64,000 nt of DNA from Hymenobacter mucosus (GCF_900188255.1 NZ_FZNS01000005.1:1-64000), one strand, 5' to 3'. Counted from the stretch's first letter, positions 48,577 to 57,488 are shown. Notes: generated from the letters alone by a model not told the origin. Translations and numbers: made by a program.

Positions 48577-49671
48577 ATGAAATCCACCGTTTTTACCTTT
48601 CCGAAACTAGCCTTGGGTGCCTTGCTCGTGAGCTGCGCCGGCTTGCTCAGCAGCCAGCACCCCGCCGCCGACAAAGGCCTCAAAGACTATTACAAAAACT
48701 ACTTCCCTATAGGCGTGGCGGTAGGGCCGCAGTCGATTAAAGGTGCGGAAGCTGAACTGATAAAACAGCAGTTTAACAGCGTGACGCCGGAAAACGCCAT
48801 GAAGATGGGGCCGATTCATCCGGAGGAAAACCGCTACTTCTGGACCGACGCCGACGCCATTGTAAACTTCGCTCAGGCAAACAAGCTGCGGGTGCGCGGC
48901 CACAACTTGCTCTGGCACGAACAAACGCCCAAGTGGCTGTTCAAAGATGCCCAGGGCAAGCCAGTAAGCAAGGAAGTGCTGCTCAAGCGCTTACACGATC
49001 ATATTTTTACGGTAGTAAAGCGCTACAAAGGCAAAATCTACGCTTGGGATGTGGTGAATGAGGCCATTGCCGACAACCCCAGCGAGTTCCTGCGCAACTC
49101 CGAGTGGTACCAGATCTGCGGCGAGGACTTCATTGCCAAGGCCTTTGAGTACGCCCACGAGGCCGACCCCAAAGCCGTGCTGTTCTACAACGACTACAAC
49201 ACGGAACGCCCCGAAAAGCGCGAACGGGTGTACAAGCTGCTCAAGAAGCTAGTAGACGCCAAAGTGCCGATTCATGCCGTAGGGCTGCAAGGCCACTGGT
49301 CGTTGCAGGAGCCCACGGAAGCAGAGCTACGCAAAGCCATTGAGCAGTATTCTTCGCTGGGCCTGAAAGTGCAGATTACGGAGCTTGACGTGTCTGTTTA
49401 TCCTTGGGAAAAGGAGCGTCGTGAGAAGCGCCCCGGCGAGCTGGACACTTACACGCCGGAGGTGGAGCAGAAGCAGGCCGCGCAATACAAGATGTTTTTC
49501 CGCGTCTTCCGCGACTACAAGAATGTGCTGACTGGCGTGACCTTCTGGAACGTGTCGGACCAGTACAGCTGGCTGGATACCTACCCGGTAGCTGGCCGCA
49601 AAAACTACCCTTTGCTTTTCGATCAGAACCTGAAGCCTAAGAGAGCTTACCAGGAAGTTGTGAAGTTCTAG
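48577..49671 (+). CDS. GH10 endo-1,4-beta-xylanase lipoprotein
   Basis: A 364-residue GH10 enzyme cutting the xylan backbone. The signal MKSTVFTFPKLALGALLVSC carries a lipobox (LVSC, Cys 20), so it is probably anchored to a membrane, possibly on the outer surface, where it could start xylan attack. The acid/base Glu is in WDVVNEAI and the nucleophile Glu in QITELDV. HNLLWHEQTP and FWNVSDQYSWL are family blocks. The frame extends to an ATG at 48538, but 48577 gives the proper signal peptide. It is the only endoxylanase recognised in the locus. Confidence 0.94.
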   Translation: MKSTVFTFPKLALGALLVSCAGLLSSQHPAADKGLKDYYKNYFPIGVAVGPQSIKGAEAELIKQQFNSVTPENAMKMGPIHPEENRYFWTDADAIVNFAQANKLRVRGHNLLWHEQTPKWLFKDAQGKPVSKEVLLKRLHDHIFTVVKRYKGKIYAWDVVNEAIADNPSEFLRNSEWYQICGEDFIAKAFEYAHEADPKAVLFYNDYNTERPEKRERVYKLLKKLVDAKVPIHAVGLQGHWSLQEPTEAELRKAIEQYSSLGLKVQITELDVSVYPWEKERREKRPGELDTYTPEVEQKQAAQYKMFFRVFRDYKNVLTGVTFWNVSDQYSWLDTYPVAGRKNYPLLFDQNLKPKRAYQEVVKF

Positions 49672-49734
49672 ACGGCACGAAGCTCCCTTCTCAGCTGAGG
49701 AGAGGTAGGGCGTAGTTGACCGGAGCGTTAGAGC

Positions 49735-49923
49735 AGTTTCTAGCCCTGGTCGCCTCACCCCTGGCTAGCTCCTCTCTGGATAGAGGAAGACTAGCGCTAG
49801 TTTCGTTTTAAGCCGCTTTAGCCTATCCTGGAGAAGCATATAAACTAGCTCGTTATTTAGCCTTGCATTCCCTTCTGCCTTTTGGGAGAGGGGCTAGGGG
49901 CGAGGCGACCAGGGCTAGAAACT
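49735..49923. repeat. Intergenic element with about 40-bp terminal inverted repeats
   Basis: The left end (49735-49776, agtttctagccctggtcgcc...) and right end (49886-49923, ...ggcgaccagggctagaaact) are near-perfect reverse complements over about 38-42 bases, with a 109-base AT-rich middle. It is non-coding and ends 3 bases before the GH115 start codon. The pattern (CTAGCCCC/GGGGCTAG with GC-rich body) matches a dispersed intergenic repeat style also seen at 8656-8796. MITE-like, though no target duplication is certain. Confidence 0.6.
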
Positions 49924-49926
49924 ACA

Positions 49927-52608
49927 ATGACAGTTTTTTCTGTGCTCATGCCCATTTCACATTCCCATTCAACACGCCCGGCCTTGCTGGCCCGCTGGCT
50001 GTGTGCCTTGCTGCTACTGGCCTGTGCCCCAAGCTGGGCCGACACGCCATCTAGCCTAGGCGACACGTATATTTCTGCTAAGAAAAGCAAGGGTAGCTTC
50101 GCCCTGGCCGCTTCTGGTAAAGCAGCCCCCCTGTACGCCAGCGCCTCTGAGTGGCCAGGCGTACTGCGTGCCGCCAAAGACTTGCAGGCCGATATCAACC
50201 GCGTCACAAAGTTGCAGCCCACGCTAACTACTGACCAGGCACCCAAGGGTAAGGAAGTAGTGCTCATTGGCACTCTGGGCAAAAGCCCCCTGATTGACGG
50301 ACTTGTGAAAGCCGGCAAACTAAACGGGGCTGCCTTAGCTGGGAAGTGGGAAGCGTTTGTAGTGCAAACCATTGAAAAGCCCATGCCGGGCATTGACCGC
50401 GCCCTCGTCATTGCCGGCAGCGACAAGCGCGGTACCATCTACGGCATCTACGACGTGTCGCAGCAGATGGGGGTGTCGCCGTGGTACTGGTGGGCCGATG
50501 TGCCCACGAAGGAGCAAAAGGCGTTGTACGTGGCAGCGGGGGGGCATTCGCAGGGCGAGCCAGCCGTGAAATACCGGGGTATCTTCATCAACGACGAAGC
50601 ACCGGCTCTGCAAAACTGGTCTAAGGAGAAATTCGGCGGCGTCAACTCCAAGATGTACGCTCACATGTTCGAGCTGATTCTGCGTCTGAAAGGCAACTAC
50701 CTGTGGCCCGCTATGTGGGGCAATGCCTTCAACGATGATGACAAGCAGAATCCGGTGCTGGCCGATGAGTACGGCATTGTGATGGGCACCTCCCACCATG
50801 AGCCTCTGACGCGCGCTCATGACGAGTGGCGGCGGTATGGCAAAGGGCCCTGGAACTACCAAACCAATGCGGGCACCTTGCAAGAGTTTTGGCGCGGCGG
50901 CATGCAGCGCATGGGCACCCGCGAAAACATCCTGAGCATTGGTATGCGCGGCGACGGCGACGAGCCCATGAGCGAGGAAAACAATATTGCCCTGCTAGAG
51001 CGCATTGTGGCCGATCAGCGTAAGATTATTGCCGAGACGACCGGCAAACCCGCCGAGCAAACCCCCCAGCTGTGGGCCCTCTACAAGGAAGTGCAAGACT
51101 ACTACGACCGGGGCATGCGCGTGCCCGACGACGTAACCCTACTACTCTGCGACGACAACTGGGGCAACCTCCGCAAGCTGCCAAAGCTAGGGGAGAAGCC
51201 CCGTAACGGCGGCTACGGCATCTACTACCACTTCGACTACGTGGGTGGGCCTCGCAACTATAAGTGGCTCAATACAAACCCGCTGCCCCGCATTTGGGAA
51301 CAAATGCACTTGGCCCATGAGTACGGCGCCAACCAAATCTGGATTGTGAACGTGGGTGACCTCAAGCCCATGGAGCTTCCCATCTCGTTTTTTCTGGACT
51401 ACGCGTGGAATCCCAACCGCATTAAGGCCACCGACGTAGCCGCCTACACCCAGCGGTGGGCCGCTCAGCAGTTTGGCCCCAGCCATGCCGCCGACATTGC
51501 CGACATCCTTGCCAAATACGCCAAATACAACGCCCGCCGTAAGCCCGAGCTACTAGACCAAAACACGTATAGCCTCGCCAACTTCCGGGAGTTTGAAACG
51601 GTAGTAGCCGACTACAACCAGTTACTCACGCGGGCTGAGGCTATCAACCAAAAGATTCCGGCCGCCTCCCGCGACGCTTACTACGAGCTTGTGCTGCACC
51701 CAGTACAAGCCTGCGCCAACCTCAACGAGCTATACTACACCGTTGCCCTGAACCGGGAGGCTGCCCAAAAAGGCCTGTCTAGTACGAATGCGCTGGCCGA
51801 AAAAGCCAAGGCCCTGTACGCCAAAGACGGCGAAATTACGCGCCGCTACCACGCAGTGGCGGGCGGCAAGTGGAACCACATGATGGACCAAACCCACATT
51901 GGCTACACCTACTGGCAGCAGCCCGAGGCCAACAAAATGCCCGAAGTAAAAACCCTGGCGAATGCCACCAGCCAGCCGACGCCTACTGCGTCGGTAGCGG
52001 CTCCCAAGGCTGGTGGTGCAGCAGCGGCCGGAGCTGGCTTTCAGGAGAGCAATGGCTACGTGAGCATAGAAGCCGAGCACTACACCAAGGCCGTAACAAC
52101 TGGCCCGGTTACCTGGCAACACCTCCCCGATTTTGGCCGCACGCTGGGGGCCGTTACATCATTCCCGGTTACGGCTGCGCCCCAGGCCACGCCCGGGGGG
52201 CAGTCGCCCCACTTGGAGTACACCATTACTATGCAGCAAGCGGGGCCGGTTACGGTGCGCGCCTACTTGGCCCCCACACTTGACTTCACCAATGACCAAG
52301 GGTTGCGGTACGCCGTTTCTATTGACGATGAAACGCCGCAGGTCATCAACCTGCATACTGGCTTGAAGCCCGACAACGGGAACAGGCCCTGGGAGCAGGC
52401 CGTGGCAGAAAGCATCCTCATCAAAACCTCCCAGCATAACCTCGCTACTGCTGGCACGCATACCCTAAAGTTCTGGCGTGTGGACCCCGGCGTGGTGCTG
52501 GAAAGGCTGGTGGTAAGCCACGGTGAGTTGCCTGCCAGCTACCTCGGCCCCCCAGAAAGCCCGGCTGCGGTATCAGGCTCGACAAAGGGGAGCGTTGGGC
52601 GCCGCTAG
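49927..52608 (+). CDS. GH115 xylan alpha-1,2-glucuronidase
   Basis: An 893-residue exported enzyme (signal to about PSWA) that removes (4-O-methyl)glucuronic acid from internal positions of xylan, unlike GH67. Family blocks include GSDKRGTIYGIYDVSQQMGVS (first 20: GSDKRGTIYGIYDVSQQMGV), KYRGIFINDEAPAL, MWGNAFNDDD, IGMRGDGDEPM and IWIVNVGDLKPME. The C-terminal about 200 residues are the GH115 C-terminal domain (YVSIEAEHYTKAV), after a short Ala/Gly linker. The ATG at 49927 is preferred; a TTG at 49882 would put the repeat element into the protein. Confidence 0.94.
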   Translation: MTVFSVLMPISHSHSTRPALLARWLCALLLLACAPSWADTPSSLGDTYISAKKSKGSFALAASGKAAPLYASASEWPGVLRAAKDLQADINRVTKLQPTLTTDQAPKGKEVVLIGTLGKSPLIDGLVKAGKLNGAALAGKWEAFVVQTIEKPMPGIDRALVIAGSDKRGTIYGIYDVSQQMGVSPWYWWADVPTKEQKALYVAAGGHSQGEPAVKYRGIFINDEAPALQNWSKEKFGGVNSKMYAHMFELILRLKGNYLWPAMWGNAFNDDDKQNPVLADEYGIVMGTSHHEPLTRAHDEWRRYGKGPWNYQTNAGTLQEFWRGGMQRMGTRENILSIGMRGDGDEPMSEENNIALLERIVADQRKIIAETTGKPAEQTPQLWALYKEVQDYYDRGMRVPDDVTLLLCDDNWGNLRKLPKLGEKPRNGGYGIYYHFDYVGGPRNYKWLNTNPLPRIWEQMHLAHEYGANQIWIVNVGDLKPMELPISFFLDYAWNPNRIKATDVAAYTQRWAAQQFGPSHAADIADILAKYAKYNARRKPELLDQNTYSLANFREFETVVADYNQLLTRAEAINQKIPAASRDAYYELVLHPVQACANLNELYYTVALNREAAQKGLSSTNALAEKAKALYAKDGEITRRYHAVAGGKWNHMMDQTHIGYTYWQQPEANKMPEVKTLANATSQPTPTASVAAPKAGGAAAAGAGFQESNGYVSIEAEHYTKAVTTGPVTWQHLPDFGRTLGAVTSFPVTAAPQATPGGQSPHLEYTITMQQAGPVTVRAYLAPTLDFTNDQGLRYAVSIDDETPQVINLHTGLKPDNGNRPWEQAVAESILIKTSQHNLATAGTHTLKFWRVDPGVVLERLVVSHGELPASYLGPPESPAAVSGSTKGSVGRR

Positions 52609-52633
52609 TTACTTGCTCCAGCCTTACTTAGCT

Positions 52634-52695
52634 CTGCGCTGGGGTATTAGTTATCATCTGCTGATAGTTGAGCCTACAGGGGGCACCCAGCGCAG
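52634..52695 (+). terminator. Possible terminator of GH115
   Basis: Perfect 10-bp arms (52634-52643, ctgcgctggg, with 52686-52695) around a 42-base loop, 26 bases after the GH115 stop. Confidence 0.4.
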
Positions 52696-52849
52696 TTGTC
52701 TAGGAGTAACAACGACAGTTGCACGCCGCCACTCCGGATAAGCCGGTACAGCAGAAGAGTCTACGCGTGGGCTCAGATAGAAAGTGTACGCATACGCTGC
52801 CCTTGCGCACCAACGACGTGTTACTCTTAACGCTCCAGCCTAACTTGTA

Positions 52850-52889
52850 AAGCAGCACAGGCCAATATCAGGGTTGGCCTGTGCTGCTT
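52850..52889 (+). terminator. Strong intergenic terminator
   Basis: A perfect 16-bp stem (52850-52865 with 52874-52889) and an 8-base loop, followed by a G/T-rich tail (gtgggtttt). It separates the xylan locus from the serine hydrolase gene. Confidence 0.75.
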
Positions 52890-52927
52890 GTGGGTTTTGA
52901 AGGGGTAGAAGATCTGCAGCCGCTGAT

Positions 52928-52958
52928 ATTGGAGCCGGAAGTAGGAGGCCTATCTTCG
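52928..52958 (+). promoter_or_regulatory. Promoter of the serine hydrolase gene
   Basis: ATTG (52928-52931), a 19-base spacer and TATCTTCG (52951-52958) match the Bacteroidota -33/-7 pattern with two substitutions. It lies 61 bases before the chosen start. Confidence 0.5.
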
Positions 52959-53019
52959 CTCCGGTGCGCTGCATGCGTCCGCGCTTCAGAACTCTACTTC
53001 CGCTTTGCTACTGCTGTCC

Positions 53020-54183
53020 ATGTTACCTAAATCTATACTTCTTCTGGTTCTGCCGGCGTTTGTCGCCTGCACTCGCCCGGCCCCTACCAGTATCAGTACT
53101 GCCCACCCTGGTGCCTACTTTCCGCCCTCCGGCGATGCCTGGCAACGCCAAGCACCTGCCGTGGCGGGCTTCGATTCTGTCCGGCTTGCGGATGCGGTAG
53201 CCTTTGCCAAAACTCAGGAAACCACCCAAATGGCGCCTGATTTTTCTACCCAGGAGGAGATTTTTGGCAAGTTGCTGGGACCTATTCCCAGCAGCCGCGC
53301 CGCTACCAACGGCATCATCCTGCGCCATGGCTACATTGTAGCCGAGTGGGGCGATACTAAGCGGGCCGATCCTACCTACAGCGTAGCCAAAAGCTTCCTG
53401 TCTACCATTCTAGGCATTTCCATCGACCGGGGTAAAATCAAAAATATTCATGATCCGGTAGCTACATACGTGCAGGATGGCGGGTACGAATCAGCCCAGA
53501 ACCGGCCCATAACGTGGGAGTACCACGCCCGCCAAACCAGCGAGTGGGAGGGGGAGCTGTGGGGTAAAAATGCCAACTTTATTGGCCACGAAGCCTTCGG
53601 CCGGGGCGAGCGGAAGCCCCGTGCCCTACAAGCGCCCGGCTCCTACTATGAGTACAACGACGTGCGAATCAACCGGCTGGCCCTGTCGTTGCTGCGCGTG
53701 TGGGAGCGGCCATTGCCGGAGGTGCTGAAAAAGGAAGTACTGGACCCCATTGGGGCTTCTACCTCTTGGCAGTGGGTTTCCTATCCAAACGCCATAGCTA
53801 CCGTCCGCGGTAAGATGATGCCCTCGGTAAGCGGAGGTACGCGCTGGGGTGGGGGGCTCGTCATCAATGCCCGCGACGAAGCGCGTTTTGGCTACCTCAT
53901 GCTGCGGCAGGGGCGGTGGGGCCGCCGCCAGGTAGTATCACCCGCTTGGATTCAGCAAGCCACAACCCCCAGCCCCGTAGGGCCCGACTACGGCTACCTC
54001 TGGTGGCTCAATACCACCCGCAAAGCCTGGCCCGATGCGCCAGCTACCAGCTATGCGGCCCTTGGCGCCGGCCAAAACACCATTTGGGTTGATCCAGAGC
54101 ACGACTTGGTTATTGTGTGGCGCTGGCACAATGGCAGCCCCAACGAATTGATAAAGCGTGTGCTCGGAGCCTTGAAAGCGTAG
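53020..54183 (+). CDS. Beta-lactamase-fold serine hydrolase lipoprotein
   Basis: A 387-residue class C-type serine hydrolase. It has a lipoprotein signal (MLPKSILLLVLPAFVAC), the SxxK nucleophile motif in YSVAKSFLS, and the YxN motif in YYEYNDVRIN. Such proteins are mostly D-Ala-D-Ala peptidases, esterases or amidases, rarely true beta-lactamases. A TTG at 53005 would extend it by five residues; the ATG at 53020 gives a standard signal. It has its own promoter and a strong terminator, so it is not clearly part of the xylan locus. Confidence 0.85.
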   Translation: MLPKSILLLVLPAFVACTRPAPTSISTAHPGAYFPPSGDAWQRQAPAVAGFDSVRLADAVAFAKTQETTQMAPDFSTQEEIFGKLLGPIPSSRAATNGIILRHGYIVAEWGDTKRADPTYSVAKSFLSTILGISIDRGKIKNIHDPVATYVQDGGYESAQNRPITWEYHARQTSEWEGELWGKNANFIGHEAFGRGERKPRALQAPGSYYEYNDVRINRLALSLLRVWERPLPEVLKKEVLDPIGASTSWQWVSYPNAIATVRGKMMPSVSGGTRWGGGLVINARDEARFGYLMLRQGRWGRRQVVSPAWIQQATTPSPVGPDYGYLWWLNTTRKAWPDAPATSYAALGAGQNTIWVDPEHDLVIVWRWHNGSPNELIKRVLGALKA

Positions 54184-54221
54184 TGCAACGCAGTTGGCTA
54201 ACGGCAGTAGGTAGCTGCCCG

Positions 54222-54284
54222 GCACAGGGCCACAAACAGGAAACCCGGGCACTCTGCCCGGGTTTCTTGTTTGTGGCCCTGTGC
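54222..54284. terminator. Bidirectional terminator, 30-bp stem
   Basis: Arms 54222-54251 and 54255-54284 pair over 30 positions with one G-U pair and a 3-base loop. It lies between the ends of the convergent serine hydrolase and LLM monooxygenase genes. Confidence 0.8.
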
Positions 54285-54289
54285 AAGAT

Positions 54290-55315
54290 TTAAGCTAGCA
54301 CCTGAATAACAGCTTCGGAGAACCGCTGCATTTCCTCTAGCTGCGGGCTGCATTGTAGCAAGAACAGATCTACCCCTACGGCCTCGAAGGCAGCAATGCG
54401 CTCCGCTACCTGGTCGGGGGTGCCGGTGAGGCCTGACCGAAGGCCACGGTTCGATACCGAGTAGTCTTGCAGAGAAACCTGGTTTTCGAGCTGCGTACCG
54501 GCCAGCCACTGCTGGTAGTTCTTGTAGCCAGCCGCCGAGCCTTGCACGTTAGTAATACGCTCCAGCTCCTTTTTCACTTCCTGCTCCGTGTTGCGCACAA
54601 TGGAGTAGGCGGCCACGCCAAACTTCATGGGTGGCAGTCCTAGTTTTTCCCGGCGCTGGCTCAGGTCCTGAATGCGGCGGCCAATAGCCTCCGGCTCGTC
54701 GCCGTGCATTACGTAGCCGTCGCATTGCGCTGCAATAAGGTTCTTGGCCGCTTCCGACTCGCCGCCGGCGTAAATGAACGGCCGGGGGCGCGACACGGGC
54801 TTGGGCTGCAAAATAGAGTCGGTTACTTTGTAGAACTTGCCCTCGAAGGTGAAATGATCTTGCTTCCACAGGTTGTCTACCACGTGCAGCCACTCGGCAG
54901 TGCGGGCGTAACGGTCGTCGTGCTGCTCAAAGTGCACGCCGTACTTCTTCGCCTCATCCTGCCACCACGATGATACCACGTTCAGCGACAACCGGCCGCC
55001 GCTGATGTGGTCGATGTTGGCGGCTTGCTTGGCCAGCAACGCCGGTGAGTGGAAAGTAGGCCGCACGGCCACCATCAGCTCAATCTTCTTGGTGACGGCT
55101 GCCAGGGCTGCCGCCGTGCTCCACGCATCCAGGGAAGGCGCTTCCTCACCCTTGATGTCGTTGAGATTCAACTCCGCAATGAGCGACAGGTCATAGCCCA
55201 GGTCTTCACTGCGCTGGGCCAACGTTTTTACGTAGTCCCAATCGGCGCGCATGTTCTCGTCTTCTACGTTGCGCAGCCACCCCCCAAAAACGGGCATCCA
55301 ATATCCGTATCTCAT
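54290..55315 (-). CDS. LLM-class flavin-dependent monooxygenase (SsuD-like)
   Basis: A 341-residue FMNH2-dependent TIM-barrel enzyme of the bacterial luciferase superfamily, close in style to alkanesulfonate (SsuD) and dimethylsulfone monooxygenases. Family blocks: MPVFGGWLRN, IELMVAVRPTFHSPALLAKQ (20 residues), GGRLSLNVVSSWW, DDRYARTAEW and PFIYAGGES. It overlaps the stop of the upstream ATP-grasp gene by four bases (ATGA), so they are translated together. The SAM riboswitch further upstream places it under sulfur/methionine control, which supports a sulfur-related substrate. No separate flavin reductase gene is nearby. Confidence 0.88.
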   Translation of the reverse strand: MRYGYWMPVFGGWLRNVEDENMRADWDYVKTLAQRSEDLGYDLSLIAELNLNDIKGEEAPSLDAWSTAAALAAVTKKIELMVAVRPTFHSPALLAKQAANIDHISGGRLSLNVVSSWWQDEAKKYGVHFEQHDDRYARTAEWLHVVDNLWKQDHFTFEGKFYKVTDSILQPKPVSRPRPFIYAGGESEAAKNLIAAQCDGYVMHGDEPEAIGRRIQDLSQRREKLGLPPMKFGVAAYSIVRNTEQEVKKELERITNVQGSAAGYKNYQQWLAGTQLENQVSLQDYSVSNRGLRSGLTGTPDQVAERIAAFEAVGVDLFLLQCSPQLEEMQRFSEAVIQVLA

Positions 55316-56316
55316 ACAAAAGCAACGTGTTGAGCGGCAGGATGCGAAGCCGCGTTGGTGCGAGCCAGCAGTTCCGTTTCTAGGTAGTCAACGAAGCGCG
55401 CGTAGGGGTCAAAACCGACCACGTTCACGGCGTCGGCCACGAAGTTGGAGAGGGCGTTGATGTCATAGAACAGCACGTCGCCGTTACGGTCGTCAATCAG
55501 GTATTCAATGCCACCCACGTCGATTTTAGCGGCGGCCACAATGCGCTCCACGGCCTCAATTACATCGGCTGGCGGAGTGAAGGCTTCCACCTGAATTCCC
55601 TTTTTGGGTGCCTCCGTCAGGCAGAACTCGGCCGATTGCTCCTCCGGAATCTGGCAGATTTCGGCCGGGCACAGGTTAAAGCTTTCCCCAGTGGTATACA
55701 CTTTCATAGCGTATAGGAACTTGCCGTTGAGCGTTTCTACACGATGAATATTGCCGCCGCGGGGCGTCACGTACTCCTGCACTAGTGCCGTCTGGTCGAT
55801 GCCCAGGTCGATCTGATTAGCTTCCACGGCCGCCTGTACGCCCTCAATGGTATCAAAGCGGATAATGCCCGCGCCGCTACCACCAATGTTTACTTTCACC
55901 ACAATGGGGAATTGTAGCTGCTGGGCCGCATCGGCAATGCGCGAAGCGTGGTTTACTACAAACGACTTCGGGTACTTCAGGCCCAGTGAGGCAAACAAGG
56001 AAAGCTGCCGGGCCTTGTTGGTTTCGATGCTGGTAGCCACTGACCCATTGATGATGCGCACGCCTAGGCGCTCTAGGTGAGTAGCAAAACCAGCCGTGTG
56101 GAAAATGCCCTGCCCATGCCCGCGCAGGTAGGCCGATGAACTCATGCGGTTCACTACCAGCGAGTAGCGGCTTTCCGTTTCCGAAGGATCGTAGAGGTGA
56201 TGGGCGGCGTCAATTTTCTCGTAGGGCAGGCCCCGACGGTCTAACTCGGCAAACAGCGGCTTAAACCACTCGGGGTGCTCATAGTAAATGCCAATAGGCT
56301 TCAATTGCTGTGACAT
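55312..56316 (-). CDS. ATP-grasp ligase, RimK-like
   Basis: A 334-residue ATP-grasp protein that would join a carboxylate to an amine or thiol using ATP. Recognisable elements are an N-terminal pre-ATP-grasp domain (IGIYYEHPEWFKPLF), the nucleotide lysine in FPIVVKVNIGGSGAGI (about 145-160), LVQEYVTPRGGNIHRVETL, and metal ligands in LFYDINALSNF. Members include glutamate-adding RimK, cyanophycin-like and peptide ligases. The substrate is unknown. The ATG at 56316 is the first one after a 374-base leader with no ATG. First gene of the SAM-riboswitch operon. Confidence 0.85.
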   Translation of the reverse strand: MSQQLKPIGIYYEHPEWFKPLFAELDRRGLPYEKIDAAHHLYDPSETESRYSLVVNRMSSSAYLRGHGQGIFHTAGFATHLERLGVRIINGSVATSIETNKARQLSLFASLGLKYPKSFVVNHASRIADAAQQLQFPIVVKVNIGGSGAGIIRFDTIEGVQAAVEANQIDLGIDQTALVQEYVTPRGGNIHRVETLNGKFLYAMKVYTTGESFNLCPAEICQIPEEQSAEFCLTEAPKKGIQVEAFTPPADVIEAVERIVAAAKIDVGGIEYLIDDRNGDVLFYDINALSNFVADAVNVVGFDPYARFVDYLETELLARTNAASHPAAQHVAFV

Positions 56317-56690
56317 GTGCAAGAGAGGAAAGAAATGAAGTAATTCAGACAGGCAAGGTGCGGTATAAGCAACCTCGTTTTGTAAGCGGGCGAGGCAGTA
56401 CGCCACGCCGCACGGCGGGAAGTGCCGGAGTGCCGCGCCGCACAGCCCCGGGCGCTACTAGCAGGTGGCTAGCGTGGCCCGCAGGGCAAAGCACAAGTGG
56501 CACCCACAAAGCCGATAGTATTATCGGCGGGGGCGAAAGAGAAGGCAGGGATGAAAGTGAACTAGCACCAACAACAGGCTGCTACCGGAAGCCAACACGC
56601 CGACGAACTGCGCACAAGGCAACAGGACCCACGGAGAGCAGAAGAGGCAAAACGGAGAGCAGCGAAGGTGTTGGCTAAAGCCACGGCTTG
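56317..56690. other. 374-base leader between the riboswitch and the ATP-grasp gene
   Basis: On the transcribed minus strand the leader has no ATG in any frame. It has a small palindrome (gccgata/tatcggc, about 56513-56530) and GC-rich repeats with several complementary runs (gtgcggcgcggcac type, 56405-56445). Possible roles are an expression platform, an antiterminator or translational shielding. Confidence 0.5.
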
Positions 56691-56788
56691 TTGTTTTTAT
56701 ATGGTCAGGACTTGGCACCGTTTCAGATACTCTGAGGGTTGCCGGCGTTTCGTAGAGCCTGTCTCTCCACGCCTCTGTATAAAAACAA
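56691..56788 (-). promoter_or_regulatory. SAM-I (S-box) riboswitch
   Basis: Read on the minus strand, P1 is formed by ttgtttttata (56788-56778) and tataaaaacaa (56701-56691), perfect. The core carries the S-box signatures CAGAGGCGTGGAGAGAC, GAAACGCCGGCAACC and GGTGCCAAGTCCTGACC, with a P3 hairpin (CTCAGA/TCTGA) between. These match the SAM-I consensus closely. It senses S-adenosylmethionine and should lower expression of the ATP-grasp/LLM operon when SAM is plentiful. Confidence 0.92.
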
Positions 56789-56815
56789 TCCTTTGGTCAG
56801 AAAGAATTGATACTG

Positions 56816-56848
56816 CAAAGGTATAGCAGCATTACCCACAAAGCCAAG
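56816..56848 (-). promoter_or_regulatory. Promoter of the SAM-riboswitch operon
   Basis: TACCTTTG (minus, 56816-56823) is a perfect -7 box, with CTTG (56845-56848) about 21 bases upstream as a -33 box. The start would be near 56808, about 20 bases before the riboswitch. Confidence 0.7.
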
Positions 56849-57098
56849 AGTTACTAAATGGCTAGCAGACTAAGGCCTTGCCTTACTGAGCAGCCACCTT
56901 CTCTACATGCCTCGTGCAGAGCTTGTACACAGACAATTACGATGCGGTATAGGGTGAAGTGTGTAATATATAATCAATTGAATATCAAAAAATTACACAA
57001 TGCGCTTGTGGTCGAGCTGCTAGCGTATCCGTATACAGTATGGTGCCCCGTCAGAGCGGCATCTCTATTCCTGTTCATTCATCCACGCCTTCTTTTCC

Positions 57099-57488
57099 AT
57101 GAAATTCCATCAGCTTTTATTCGCCGCTACCTTCGTACTAAGCGCCGCTACGGCTACGCAAGCCCAGACTACTCCCACCTCTACTCAGTACGGTGGAGCC
57201 GTCAACCAGACTCGTGTACCACCCGTGAATCCCGCTAACCCGGCCACCAACCCCGGCACCATCGACCAGCGGACTCCAACTACCGCGTCGCCCACGCAAT
57301 CAGGTGTGATGGGTACTATTGACCAAAATCCGGCTACGGTGCCCATGCGCACTACCCCTGTAGAAAACGAGCGGAGTATACGCTTGGAAACACCTGCTAC
57401 TGCTCCTGGTACGCGCCGCACTACCACACCACAGGGGACCTTGCGCCGCACCACGCCTGCTACCAATACTACTACGCCTCGACCATAG
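57099..57488 (+). CDS. Secreted Thr/Pro-rich low-complexity protein
   Basis: A 129-residue protein with a clear signal peptide (MKFHQLLFAATFVLSAATATQAQ). The rest is disordered, rich in Thr, Pro, Ala and Asn, with two copies of a GTIDQ motif (residues 53 and 72) and a basic Thr-rich end (RRTTTPQGTLRRTTP). No enzyme motif. It is divergent from the riboswitch operon and ends in a strong terminator. Possibly a surface or cell-wall-associated linker-type protein; function unknown. Confidence 0.65.
   Translation: MKFHQLLFAATFVLSAATATQAQTTPTSTQYGGAVNQTRVPPVNPANPATNPGTIDQRTPTTASPTQSGVMGTIDQNPATVPMRTTPVENERSIRLETPATAPGTRRTTTPQGTLRRTTPATNTTTPRP

Larger units (their letters stand above)
52609..53019. 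other. 411-base spacer after GH115
   Basis: Contains two hairpins (52634-52695 and 52850-52889) and the promoter of the serine hydrolase gene (52928-52958). I see no gene between them. Confidence 0.6.

Noticed and set aside
56521..56718. 65-residue Cys/Leu-rich frame in the riboswitch leader
   Set aside because: Its only start is a GTG inside the conserved GGTGCCAAGTCC core of the riboswitch, so it is not a credible peptide gene.
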